Source: Chara braunii
Taxonomy: Eukaryota; Streptophyta; Charophyceae; Charales; Characeae
Direction of reading: 5' to 3'
DNA: 33,322 nt
Assembly: GCA_003427395.1 (NCBI GenBank)
Contig: BFEA01000315.1
Location: 145,105 to 178,426, forward strand
Positions 1 through 8,730 of this stretch are shown piece after piece. Each line of letters starts with the position of its first letter. Position 1 is the stretch's first letter. Made by a program: the position numbers and the translations under genes. The notes below the pieces were generated by a model. The model did no database searches. It was given only the letters and a program-made list of their open reading frames with translations, and was not told where the DNA came from.

Positions 1-215
1 TGGGATCGTCGGGTTTTCCATGCAACCGATTTGGCAGGACTAGTGGTTGGTAGTGAGCTGAGTGTCGTCCTGCAGGCGGCTATTGGGTTTTAGACAAGGG
101 CGCTTTCTTTTAAAGAAAAATAAAATTTAATTTTAATTTATTTGTACCTTCAAAAAGTTTTTTTTTATTAAAACTCCCCGTTTGTTACACAAGGGAACGC
201 TGCCTCTTTGAGTTT

Positions 216-221
216 TATAAG
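216..221 (+). promoter_or_regulatory. Possible TATA box in the 5' LTR
   Basis: TATAAG sits in a TTTTATAAGAGG context and is kept in the 3' LTR at 12648-12653. It lies about 90 bases downstream of an AT-rich stretch (110-150) containing AATAAA, which could serve as a polyadenylation signal. No start site can be read from sequence alone. Confidence 0.3.
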
Positions 222-362
222 AGGAGACCGCTGTGAGTCTCTCAGCAGGCTCGATGAGGCTATCGTGCTGGAAGGAGGGAGTGGCAGGGCGCTGAGGTTA
301 TCGACTCTTGATAACCTGCACTCTAATAGCCTGTCTCCCTCTGGTGTAGCCCTAGAGCAGAG

Positions 363-959
363 GTGTTAGTACTTGCTTTGGCTATTTCAAGTGGCTATGG
401 CGTTGCACGGGTACAGGCCCAGTGGAAACCTACGTCTGGGGAAGGACCCTGGATTACTGTCATACTCAATTATGATGGTGGAGATGAAGTGGTGCTGAAG
501 ATCAGCGTGGAAGGAGCGAGAGAAGGAGACATGCGGACCAACCCGAAGCTACAGGCTGCGATTTCAGAGGCGAGAGACCGGGCGGAGAGGTGCTGTAGAC
601 GGGACGGTGTGACGGCGAGACTGTGGATAACGGTGACTTATCAAGAGACAGAGACTTCGATGGATACGGCGGACTTGGAACAGGCCCATCAGGACAGGGA
701 TTCGGGTGGGGAAAGTGAGATGAGTGATGCAGATCGGGAGACCAACTTGCAGTCCTGGAATAGGCCGGGCCAGGTTGGCAGGAACCACCCACTGGCTCGA
801 GACGTGGAGACTGGGCCTGAGGCTAGCTCGCGACAGCAGACACCCAGAGGCCGCGAGACGGGTGAGAAGCAGAGCAGGGGAAGAGACAGGTCTGAGATAG
901 ACAGGTCCGAGACAGACGCGCGGCATGCCGGGGGAGCGAACAGGGGTCAACGCTGGTAA
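363..959 (+). CDS. Reading frame inside the 5' LTR, unknown function
   Basis: A 198-codon frame lies wholly inside the LTR. Residues about 20-95 look like a small alpha/beta domain with alternating strands and one charged helix. The rest is polar and low in complexity, rich in Arg, Glu, Ser and Gln, and probably disordered. The frame is also open in the 3' LTR (12805-13350), but its N-terminus and C-terminus differ there because of indels. Most differences between the copies change an amino acid, so I see no sign of purifying selection since the two LTRs diverged. The frame ends next to GGTAAG, a good splice-donor match, so it could be an exon rather than a full gene. I do not recognise the family. 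Confidence 0.35.
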   Translation: MLVLALAISSGYGVARVQAQWKPTSGEGPWITVILNYDGGDEVVLKISVEGAREGDMRTNPKLQAAISEARDRAERCCRRDGVTARLWITVTYQETETSMDTADLEQAHQDRDSGGESEMSDADRETNLQSWNRPGQVGRNHPLARDVETGPEASSRQQTPRGRETGEKQSRGRDRSEIDRSETDARHAGGANRGQRW

Positions 960-1221
960 GCGGGAGTTGATGATGTCAACCTTGAAGTTGATCGCCCAAG
1001 GGGGAAGTTTTCTTTTTGTGAAGGAAGCGTGAGTGGTGGAAGGTAAGGAGGTAGTTACACGTGTACAACATGCCACAACGAGAAAGTCGTGAGGGGGAGA
1101 GACAACGCCAGGGGGCGCGTAAGTACACGTATACGGTGTACGAAAAAGGAGGTGCCTGACGAGGAAAAACGTTGTGAGTTGGCGTCATCTGTCCTTGCCA
1201 CGTGCCTTCGAGTGATGAGTA

Positions 1222-1701
1222 GTGCCTGCAGTGACTTTGGTGACATCATCGGTACGAACCCACTGCGAAGGGGTCAAGCTCTACAAGGGCTATGTGAGGC
1301 TAGTCCGCGACAAAGAAGTGGCAAGCAAGAGAGAGGCATTTCCATATGAAGTTCTCAGGTATGAGATGGTCGAGAGCGGATGGGAGCAGGAACGATTATA
1401 TGTACTGGCATTCTATTTCGCAGATCTGGATGTGTATGATGTGAGAATCTATGTTCCAAAAGAAAGAAGTGTTGATGCAGTGTATAGGAGATGCTGGGGG
1501 GTTGCTGAAGAGGTAGTACTAAAAGAGAAAAAGAGGCTTGAGAGAGAGAACAAATGCTTCACTGGATCTACTCGATTTACTGTTTTTGATGGACTCCTAG
1601 TCCCTCCTTTACCTGATATCAATCTATCTAAAAGTAATTGGTATGCCATGATAAAGTTTGCATGGAAAGTGAAGAGAGTTCAAGAAGAATGCTCTTTATA
1701 G
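1222..1701 (+). CDS. Element accessory protein, first domain copy (unknown family)
   Basis: This 159-codon frame starts inside the 5' LTR and runs into the internal region. Residues 43-48 (EVLRYE) and 72-79 (YDVRIYVP) recur in the next frame (1638-1943). Residues 57-150 align without a gap to residues 41-134 of the intact frame at 17936-18598: FAD..VYDVR.Y against FAD..IHDLR.Y, a shared Trp (92 and 76), a Pro-rich VPPLP against KPPVP, and a following Trp (140 and 124). The frame ends by a shift near 1685-1700, after which the next frame continues. The real start is unclear because the frame crosses the LTR border. It lies upstream of gag, where plant and algal gypsy elements seldom carry a gene. 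No known domain is recognised. Confidence 0.5.
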   Translation: MPAVTLVTSSVRTHCEGVKLYKGYVRLVRDKEVASKREAFPYEVLRYEMVESGWEQERLYVLAFYFADLDVYDVRIYVPKERSVDAVYRRCWGVAEEVVLKEKKRLERENKCFTGSTRFTVFDGLLVPPLPDINLSKSNWYAMIKFAWKVKRVQEECSL

Positions 1702-2210
1702 CTAGGATAACTACTGTAAGGGGTAAACTCTATGAGGTGATAGGGTGTGATAATCCTTTTGTGATCCTGAGATATGAGACTTGTGAGAGAGGGCCCATAA
1801 TATTTTACATCCCAGTGGTCAAATTCATGAGTACACGCAGCCTAGACGTAAGGATTTATGTACCGGCATGTCTAGAAAAGGAAGATGACTACTTGAAGTG
1901 TCAGACATGTGCTTATATTAGTCTCATAAGAACCAAAGAGTGACTTGAAAAGTTAAAGAGAAAAGTAAGCTGGGGGGAAAAGGTAAGACAATTCGAAAGG
2001 CTCCCTGAGTTCTCAATTGCTAAGGGATTTGAAGGCAGGAGAGATTGGATGCCTCTGTTGGAAGCTATTGCTGAGATTGGTTGAGCAAGAGAGAAGGACT
2101 TCACTGTGATGATAAAATCCCTACTCCTGAGTACCTTTGAACACAGATTCGAGGTCCCTGATTATGACCAACCCGAGATCTACCCTTCAGACATTGCTTA
2201 TGATGATTAG
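1638..2210 (+). pseudogene. Element accessory protein, second domain copy, interrupted by two TGA codons
   Basis: The frame is open from 1638 to a TGA at 1941-1943, then continues in the same frame with coding-like sequence through a TGA at 2082-2084 to a TAG at 2208-2210. Residues 42-47 (VILRYE) and 69-76 (LDVRIYVP) match the first domain copy, and a KLY motif precedes both. Past the first TGA the charged helix and a later Trp fit the layout of the first copy and of the 17936 frame. I infer a tandem domain duplication in one ancestral protein, now split by a frameshift near 1690 and by two stops. Function unknown. Confidence 0.5.
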
Positions 2211-2212
2211 CA

Positions 2213-2668
2213 ATGTCCAGTTTAACTGAACAGTTGACACTGGGAGTTGTGTTAGAAGGTAGAGTAATAAAGGTAGAGGGGACTCTTCGGATCTCTGACA
2301 TAAATCTTTCTACCCTGGATGAGCTTGAGTTTTTAAAGTCTTTCTCTGACTGCATGAGAGATTCTGCTTTGAGAATTATCACTGACCAGACTGAGATAAA
2401 CTATCTGTTAAAAGTGGTGAAAGTGGGAGCTACTGAGAGAGTATCATGTCACGCTTCTCAGGAACGGGTCTCTCTTGCAACAAGGATCAACAGTGGGCTG
2501 TAAACGATGCAGTTTGATTATGAGATTATAGACCTGACTTGATATTTTATGATTCGGGGTACTATAAAGGGGTATAATAGAAGATTGAATAGAGACGATG
2601 AGAGAGAGTTGATTGAAGATTACATTGGAAGGCTGAGAAGGATTGCACTGCCCTTAATCACTACCTAA
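2213..2668 (+). pseudogene. Third accessory frame before gag, unknown function
   Basis: An ATG two bases after the preceding TAG opens a 96-codon frame to a TAA at 2501-2503. The same frame then continues through a TGA (about 2537) with coding-like, Arg- and Glu-rich sequence to a TAA at 2666-2668. The first part has strand-like hydrophobic stretches and a helix rich in Leu, Asp and Glu. I do not recognise it and see no clear similarity to the two accessory domains before it. It may be the C-terminal part of the same accessory protein or an N-terminal extension of gag. Confidence 0.3.
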
Positions 2669-2835
2669 TCCATTATTGTTTATACCCTATATGTACAGAA
2701 CTCTCAAGGGGTAGAGCAGACAAGAGAAGAAAGAAACGAGCCTGTATCCCTTGCTAGAAGAGTGAGAGACTGAGGGGCAAGGAAGGAGAAGGCAAAAGTG
2801 ACAGAGGAAGAGAAGAGGATATCTGGAAAAAGTCT

Positions 2836-3552
2836 ATGGTCAAGATGGCAGGGCGAGCTAGACCGAGCACATCCGAAGGGACCAATGAAGAGGCCTTGGT
2901 TGGGGTTATACGGGAACTGGTTGAGAGAGTTGATACTATAAAAAGAGGGTCAGACATTGCAAGAGCAAAGAGACCAGATGAGAGAATTCCCTGCTTCAGA
3001 GGACCTCAGGTTAATGACTTTTTGGATGAGCATGAATTATTTGGACTCAGTTATGGTTGGACAGATAAGCAATGGCTTAAGCACCTTCTATCTTATTGTG
3101 ATACTGACTCAAGACTGGTCGTTCATGAACTAATGGAAGGTGCCACTACATGGGAAGAGGTCAAGGAGAGACTGAAGAAGGAATTTGAGAAAGATTCAGT
3201 TCCAACCACAACTAAGGACTTACTTAACATCAGAAGAGCTAAATATGACACTTTTAATGTTTTTCTTCAGACCTTCATCTGAACAACAAGAAGAATTCCA
3301 TATTTGGACGAAGCTCAGAGATGTCATATACTTTTGACAAATTTTACTGACACTGAAAGGCAAGCAGTCCTTAATCAAGCTCATCATTACCCTCTTAGAT
3401 GAGATGAAATGGTTGCAATCATAAGGACTCTACCTACTGTCTCCCATAAGAAATGGTCACTGGATTAAATAAGTACTTTGGCCAAGGATTGAGAGACTGA
3501 GAATGGAATAAATAGAGGAAGCAATCTGACTGCTGAGAATATTCTTCAAAAA
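2836..3552 (+). pseudogene. gag: gag, capsid part, with in-frame stops
   Basis: The 148-codon opening has the pattern of Ty3/gypsy Gag: a short coiled-coil-like start, then F-G-P-.-V-.-D-F-L, a Trp-Leu region, a WEEVKERLKKEF helix, and an L..RR..YDTFNVF motif typical of retrotransposon capsid domains. The frame continues in phase through TGA at 3280, TGA at 3400, TAA at 3466 and TGA at 3490 into the zinc-knuckle and protease frame, so this is one Gag-Pro frame with four stops. Gag forms the virus-like particle that packages element RNA. The first ATG (2836, or 2845) is the likely start. This copy cannot make full-length Gag unless stops are read through. Confidence 0.75.
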
Positions 3553-4875
3553 GTGATGGCTAACTTTATGCCTGCAAGGCCTGCAACGCATGCTGTGGAT
3601 GATAGGGGAAAGAAAAAGGCTGAAAGTGAGGAAGATGACGACGATGATGATGACAACGAAAATCATGGTAAGAAGGGGGATTCGTCCAGAACCAAAAGTA
3701 ATAGGAAGAATGGTGATGGAGGAAACAAAGAGAGAAGAAAATATGATGAGCGTCCTAAACGGAGTTTTACTTGCTACTACTGTGGCGAAGGGGATCATAC
3801 TACCACTTATTGCAAGCCTCTTGAGGAGGATGTAAGGAGTGAGGTGGCAAAGACAGATGCAATGGGCCATGTCTGTGATAGTTCATGGAATAAGTTGGAC
3901 CCCAGACATTTGGGAGGTATGATGCTTCTTGCTCTTAAACATGATGAGAAGATGAAAATTAAGAAGAAGAGAAAAACCAATGTGAATGTTCATTTCCTCA
4001 TTGGTGACTTACCTAATGAACTGGTACAAAGAAGAGATGACCCTTATACCATGATTGAGCTGCCTCTACAGTCCTTAACGCCGACAGAATGTGAGCCTAG
4101 TGAGGCATCAACAAGTGAGTCTCCATTGGGAGGAAACCTATTGGAAGTCAATTATTTGGGGTCAGTCCTTCCCAACCAAGTGAATAGATCACTACCAGGT
4201 TGCAAGATGAGATTTGCTACCATGGGTTGTGGGCATCTTACAATTTGCATTAATCAAGTGAAGATTCTAGCCCTAGTAGATTCTGGGGCAGAGATGGTAC
4301 TTTTTTTACGAAGAACGATGGAAACATGTAATTTATCTATTGATAGACCTGCACAAAATGTACTGAGTAATATTACAGGAGAGCTGTTCGTGGCTGGATT
4401 TATTGATAATTTGCCTATCAGGGTTGGGACAATGACTGTGGAGTTACTGGGTTTTGTGGTGCCGGATCTGGATCATGACTGTATCTTGGGAACTCCATTC
4501 TTGCATAGGATGGAGGCAATCCAATTTTTCAGTCATGAGGGGTCATCTTGGATCAGTCTACAAGGTCTTGAGACTGCTCAAGAGCAGACCTTTATGGTCA
4601 GTACGAAAAATGATTTCAAGCATCAACTATCTGCTAACTCGATTAGGAGGGAGGAATCTGCTGAAAGGGTTAGGAGACTAAAGCAGGAAGGAAAACGAGA
4701 AGCAAAAGAAAAGATTTTAGTGGGAATCAATCAAGTTTCGAAAATGATAAAAACCCTTGGTAAACTCGAGGATGAGGACGGGCAAATTGAAGACTTCAAG
4801 AAAGCTGTAGAGACTGCTAAGGAAGGAAAAATGGAATTGAGATTTGCATTGACTCGCTTTTTTTTAGGAAAATAG
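3553..4875 (+). CDS. Gag nucleocapsid zinc knuckle plus aspartic protease
   Basis: This 440-codon frame is in phase with gag upstream. A very acidic Asp stretch (about residues 28-36) precedes a Lys/Arg-rich segment. Then comes a CCHC zinc knuckle at residues 74-87 (C-x2-C-x4-H-x4-C, bases 3772-3813) that would bind element RNA. A retropepsin-like domain starts near residue 215. Its catalytic motif LVDSGAEM has the Asp at residue 243 (bases 4279-4281), and ILGTPFL near residue 313 is the hydrophobic-Gly motif of the domain's second half. The long charged C-terminal tail leads to the reverse transcriptase, reached only after a frame change near 4886. The longest unbroken piece of the element. 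Confidence 0.8.
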   Translation: MMANFMPARPATHAVDDRGKKKAESEEDDDDDDDNENHGKKGDSSRTKSNRKNGDGGNKERRKYDERPKRSFTCYYCGEGDHTTTYCKPLEEDVRSEVAKTDAMGHVCDSSWNKLDPRHLGGMMLLALKHDEKMKIKKKRKTNVNVHFLIGDLPNELVQRRDDPYTMIELPLQSLTPTECEPSEASTSESPLGGNLLEVNYLGSVLPNQVNRSLPGCKMRFATMGCGHLTICINQVKILALVDSGAEMVLFLRRTMETCNLSIDRPAQNVLSNITGELFVAGFIDNLPIRVGTMTVELLGFVVPDLDHDCILGTPFLHRMEAIQFFSHEGSSWISLQGLETAQEQTFMVSTKNDFKHQLSANSIRREESAERVRRLKQEGKREAKEKILVGINQVSKMIKTLGKLEDEDGQIEDFKKAVETAKEGKMELRFALTRFFLGK

Positions 4876-4882
4876 CCACTGG

Positions 4883-5656
4883 GTCAAAAAAAAATACAAG
4901 CCCAAGGGGGTGAAGAAAAACCCAGTGGCAGCCCTGATAGAGAAAGATTACGATGAAACATTAGAAAAGGAAAGACAAATTATAAGAGCATTGAGGGAAT
5001 CCGCAAAACTGGAGAATAGGGTCACCAAAGAAAGGTTTGACACAATGAAGATAGGCTCGGATCAATTTATCATGCGTAAAGAGAAAAAATATATCTTCAA
5101 AATGTGTCAAGAATTCTCTGGTGCCTTCTCTTTTAATGATGAGGAGAGAGGACGGTTGGACGTGGACATGATCAAGATGGCCAAGATCTGGACAGTTGAT
5201 CATGTTTCATGGAATGCTAGACCAACCAAGTATGCCTTGAAGGAAGAGGCAGAAGTTGTGAAGTATCTAGACAAAAATATTGCATCTAATGTTGCTGAAC
5301 CTGTTGATGTACTGTATGCTAACCACTGGTTTTGTTTCTGAAAACCAGGGGGCGGGCTAAGATGGATACAGAATCTCCAGAAACTCAATTCCGTGACGGT
5401 AGGTGATGCAAGTAGTTTTCATAATGCTGATCTCCTCGCTGAATCTTTTGTTGGTCGATGTATTTATTCTTTAGTTAATCTGTATTCTGGCTATGATCAG
5501 TTCCCTATTGATCCCACTGGCCGACCAATAACTGTCATGCACACGCCAAGGGGGCTTGTTCAGATGTGTGTGGTACCTCAGGGCTGGACTAATGGAGTGG
5601 CAGTGGTTAAAAGGGATATGATCAAAAAGTCATGCAGGATATTTCTCCTGAAATAA
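4883..5656 (+). pseudogene. pol: Reverse transcriptase, N-terminal half
   Basis: The frame enters downstream of a run of nine A (4886-4894) and is open except for a TGA at 5339-5341. The TGA falls just before KPGGGLRWIQNLQKLN, where related elements usually have Arg; that fits CGA changed to TGA. Fingers and palm motifs of Ty3-type reverse transcriptase are clear: W-N-.-R-P-.-.-Y-A-L, then SLVNLYSGYDQF, H-T-P-.-G-L-.-Q and V-P-Q-G-W-T-N. In the first catalytic motif (V-D-L usually) the Asp is Asn, encoded at 5477-5479, which should abolish polymerase activity. The frame is lost at a run of five A (5621-5625), after which the next frame carries on. Confidence 0.8.
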
Positions 5657-6510
5657 CCAGTCCCTACATTGATGATAATCCTGTAAAAGGGCCCTTGGTA
5701 AGAGATGAGACTTTGGTCGCAGGTGGAGTCAGAAAGTTTGTCTGGGAACATGCAGAAGGTGTAAAGATGGTCCTAGAGAGACTTCGGAAGTATAATCTGA
5801 CTGCCTGTGGGCCAAAGTCCCTTATCTTCCAACCAGAAGTGATAATCTTGGGCTTTAGATGCTTCTCCAAGGGTAGGAACCCAGATCCCAAGAAGATAGA
5901 CAAAATCTTGAACTCGCCTCTGCCTCTCAAAAGAGTGATAGATGTCAGGAGCTTCTTGAGAGTCTGCGGGTTCTGGAGGATTTGTATTCCTCATTTTGCT
6001 GCCCTGGCAGAACCTGTGAGGGAAATGATAAGGCTAGGTGCTAACTTAGCATGGAATGATAAAAGACAGGCTGCAGCAGAAACATTGCAGGAAAAACTAA
6101 GAGATGGTGGTGTAGTGCTGGGAGTACCCTATTATGATGATGAGGAAACAAGACCTTTTATCATTGAGGCGGATGGAGGGTCAGTTGCTCTGGGTGGGGT
6201 GCTCATTCAGAAATATGAAAATGGGAGAGAAAGACCTCTGAGATTTGAGAGCAGAACCCTCAATTCTACTGAAAGAGGCTATACCCAATTCAAGAAAGAG
6301 CTACTGTCAATCATCCATAGCCTCAGGTGCTTCAGGCACTACATTTTGGGAAGGAAATTCATCCTGAGGACTGATGCATCTGCTGTGATAGGTGCCATAA
6401 AAAAACACCAACATGTAGATCCAACAGTCAGTAGATGGATCGCCTTCATCTGGACATATGATTTTAAACTGGAAAAGATCCCACTGAGAAGAACAGAGCG
6501 GATGGCTTAA
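5632..6510 (+). CDS. pol: Reverse transcriptase C-terminal half and RNase H
   Basis: A 292-codon frame begins in mid-domain; its first Met is not a real start. YIDD at residues 12-15 (bases 5665-5676) is the second catalytic motif of reverse transcriptase, with both Asp intact. The thumb and connection follow (G-F-R-C-F-S-K-G-R, then V-R-S-F-L-R-V-C-G-F-.-R). RNase H of the Ty3/gypsy type starts near residue 172: Asp181 in IEADGG, Glu223 in KKELLS and Asp248 in LRTDAS form the acidic active site. Near 6490 the frame shifts: the conserved end of RNase H (NRADGLS) is in another phase, in which a TGA at 6522 follows shortly. Confidence 0.8.
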   Translation: MQDISPEITSPYIDDNPVKGPLVRDETLVAGGVRKFVWEHAEGVKMVLERLRKYNLTACGPKSLIFQPEVIILGFRCFSKGRNPDPKKIDKILNSPLPLKRVIDVRSFLRVCGFWRICIPHFAALAEPVREMIRLGANLAWNDKRQAAAETLQEKLRDGGVVLGVPYYDDEETRPFIIEADGGSVALGGVLIQKYENGRERPLRFESRTLNSTERGYTQFKKELLSIIHSLRCFRHYILGRKFILRTDASAVIGAIKKHQHVDPTVSRWIAFIWTYDFKLEKIPLRRTERMA

Positions 6511-7802
6511 GCTGGATTGAGTGACGAGAAGAAGAAAAAGATGTGAATGAAACAATTGAAGAATATGCCTATGTTGATAATTTCCTTAATGAAAAAGATG
6601 ATGAAGACTATAAGGCACCATGCTCCTACAGGTGGAGTCTGTGGCCTGAAGAGAGAGACAGTTGGGGAGAAATCCCAAGTGCATACGTTTATGAATCGAT
6701 TCTTGGGAAAGAAGAAGATGATGAACCAAACGATTGGTATGCAAAAGTTAATGCAGTAGCAGTGGCTGCTCATGAAATTGGAGAAAGTTCAGGTTCAAAG
6801 GAAGAGCAAGAGAGTGAAAAGAAGGAAGAAAATATATTTTTCTTCTTTGAAGAATATGATGAAAATTATCAAGAGGTTGGCAGAAGGATGGAAAAGGAGC
6901 AACTAAAAGAATATTATTGTAAGGATTCAAGGAAGAAATTAAGACTAAAAAGAGGACATCTCTTTGTGGATGGTAAGGGAGGCCTACCTCCACTAAGAGT
7001 GGTCTGTGATAAAGAGAGGCAGTTAGAGATAATCGCTGCTCTACATGAGGGGGTTGTCGGTGGCCACAGGGCTGCTGAGGCTACCTACTCCAAGACTGTC
7101 AAACTCTACTTCTGGCCTGACATGAGAGACATGATTTTCAGATANTGTAAATCATATGTCTTATGTCAGAAAAGGCCTACCACAAGGATGATTGAACCGC
7201 TATTCCCTACAATTCTGGTAGAGCCAAGTAGTAGAGTTCATCTGGATCTCATCACTATGCCTCCAGGCAAGGGTGAGATGAGATACATATTAAACATGAG
7301 AGATAATTTCTCTGGATACGTTGAGGCAAAAACTCTGAAAATAAAGACGGCCGAGCAAGTAGCAGACTGGATAGAAGAAGTCTATCTCATGTATCCTTGT
7401 ATCAGAGAATTTGTCTCAGACAGAGGATCAGAATTCAGAAACGAGGTCGTGAGAAGAGTTACACTCAGATTGGGTGTCAGAATTCGGTATGTGACTACTT
7501 ACCATCCTCAAGCGAATGCACCTGTTGAAAGAGGCCACATAAATCTGAAAGATTCATTGACTAAGTGGTGTGAGGGGAAACTCAGTAACTGGCGAAAGGT
7601 GTTAAGAGCTGTTGTATATGCTGATAATATCACATTCAAGAGAACTACTGGTTTTGTGCCTTTTACACTGTGGTATGACCGTTATGCTACGTTACCGATT
7701 GAGAGTATTATCAAGACATGGTCAAGACAAGAAAGTGACAGGGATTATTCTATTTCAGAACTCCTTCAGATCAGAATGAGGCAGATATCTGAAGTTGATT
7801 AG
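6498..7802 (+). pseudogene. pol: Integrase, zinc-binding and catalytic core
   Basis: The phase holding the RNase H end (6498) continues through a TGA at 6522 into a 419-codon frame from 6543 to a TAG at 7800-7802. After an acidic linker, the zinc-binding region shows H168-x6-H175, then CKSYVLC (202-208), where the usual C-x2-C looks damaged: the Tyr stands where a Cys is expected. The preceding codon contains an N. The catalytic core has D235 (HLDL), D293 (VSDRGSEF) and E329 (APVERG), with exactly 35 residues between the last two, the DD35E hallmark. The stretch YHPQANAPVERGH is typical. The TAG lies where the frame clearly continues (next entry), consistent with CAG changed to TAG. Confidence 0.85.
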
Positions 7803-7805
7803 GCA

Positions 7806-8153
7806 ATGATGGATGCAGCAGAGAGAATGACATCCAACAGACTATCGGATCAAGAAATATCGAACAAGAAAAGGTATATAAGAAAAGAGAAATTGAAGAT
7901 TGGAGATGTTGTTCTTCTTTTTGACAGTTCTCTTGAGACACAATGGACTAAAAGATTAGAGCCCAGATGGCTTGATCCTTACAGAATCACAAGAGAAGCA
8001 AAAGGCAAGGTATATGAGATTTCGAAAATGGACGGATCCAGAGTTCACGACATGGAGTCAGGGTCAAGACTTCGTAAGTTCATCTTTAGAGACCCTGACT
8101 TGATCCCTACAGTGACTCCAAAGAGAGGAAAGAGAAGCCAACCATCCAAGTGA
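7806..8153 (+). CDS. pol: Integrase C-terminal domain
   Basis: A 115-codon frame in the same phase as the integrase core, separated from it only by the TAG at 7800-7802. It contains KIGDVVLLFDSS, then KRLEPRWLDPYRI, the GPY/F module of gypsy integrases, with Asp where Gly is usual. This small beta-rich domain binds DNA. No chromodomain follows: the frame ends 35 residues after the module with a basic tail. Pol coding ends here. Confidence 0.75.
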   Translation: MMDAAERMTSNRLSDQEISNKKRYIRKEKLKIGDVVLLFDSSLETQWTKRLEPRWLDPYRITREAKGKVYEISKMDGSRVHDMESGSRLRKFIFRDPDLIPTVTPKRGKRSQPSK

Positions 8154-8551
8154 GAGAACGGTTGTAGAGGACTGAGAAAGAGTACAGTAAAACACTGAGA
8201 CAGTGAGGCTCAGTTATCGACAGACAATGATCATTCTTGCATAGTCAATTCAACATTTCAAATTTCAGTATTTCAAGTTTCAGTATTTCAGTTTCAGCTT
8301 CTCAGTTACAATGTTCCGGTTTTCAGCAAGTCATTTCGTTATCTATTTCGGCAAGCAACTAAATTAATGAGAATATATGTTTGATGCAGCGCTGCAGTCG
8401 TTTCATGAGTGTCAAATCCTAAGAGTGGGGAGTAACTGTGAGTACAGTTCTGGGAGCCTTGACACAGTGTCAAAGATCTGAGAAACTCATGGCTGTGGCA
8501 CATCGAATGATATAAGCAGTATTATTTTTATGACAAAGAGAAAGCATGATG

Positions 8552-8720
8552 GACATAAAGAAGTTCAGTTTTGTCTGATTGAAAGTTATCAGCAGAAGGA
8601 CTTCGTGTCTCTGACTAAGTTGTTCATCCAAAAGATCCAGACGAAGGCAGGCATAAAGAAGTTCAGCTTTACTTGACTGAGAGTGGTCAGTAGAGAGACT
8701 TCGTGCTTCTTGGCTAAGGG
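8552..8720 (+). repeat. Two-unit direct repeat after pol
   Basis: CATAAAGAAGTTCAG occurs at 8554 and at 8652, 98 bases apart. In both copies it is followed by a related sequence running to GACTTCGTG and CTAAG. Each unit also has GAAGT near its start and ACTTC near its end, so each could fold into a stem. Confidence 0.5.
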
Positions 8721-8730
8721 CGTGTCTTCA

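Larger units (their letters stand above)
1..1327 (+). repeat. 5' long terminal repeat of a Ty3/gypsy-like element (left end cut by window)
   Basis: Bases 1-1327 recur at about 12434-13768 in the same orientation, with roughly 95% identity by eye. The shared stretch ends in GGCAAGCA in both copies and the sequences diverge straight afterwards, which sets the right border; LTRs usually end in CA. The left border lies outside the window. If the 3' copy starts at 12413, about 20 bases are missing here. The copies differ by substitutions and two clear indels: a 22-base block near 433 present only in the 3' copy, and a short duplication near 895-915 present only here. I find no tRNA-complementary primer site directly after 1327, so the exact border is a best estimate. 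Confidence 0.85.
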
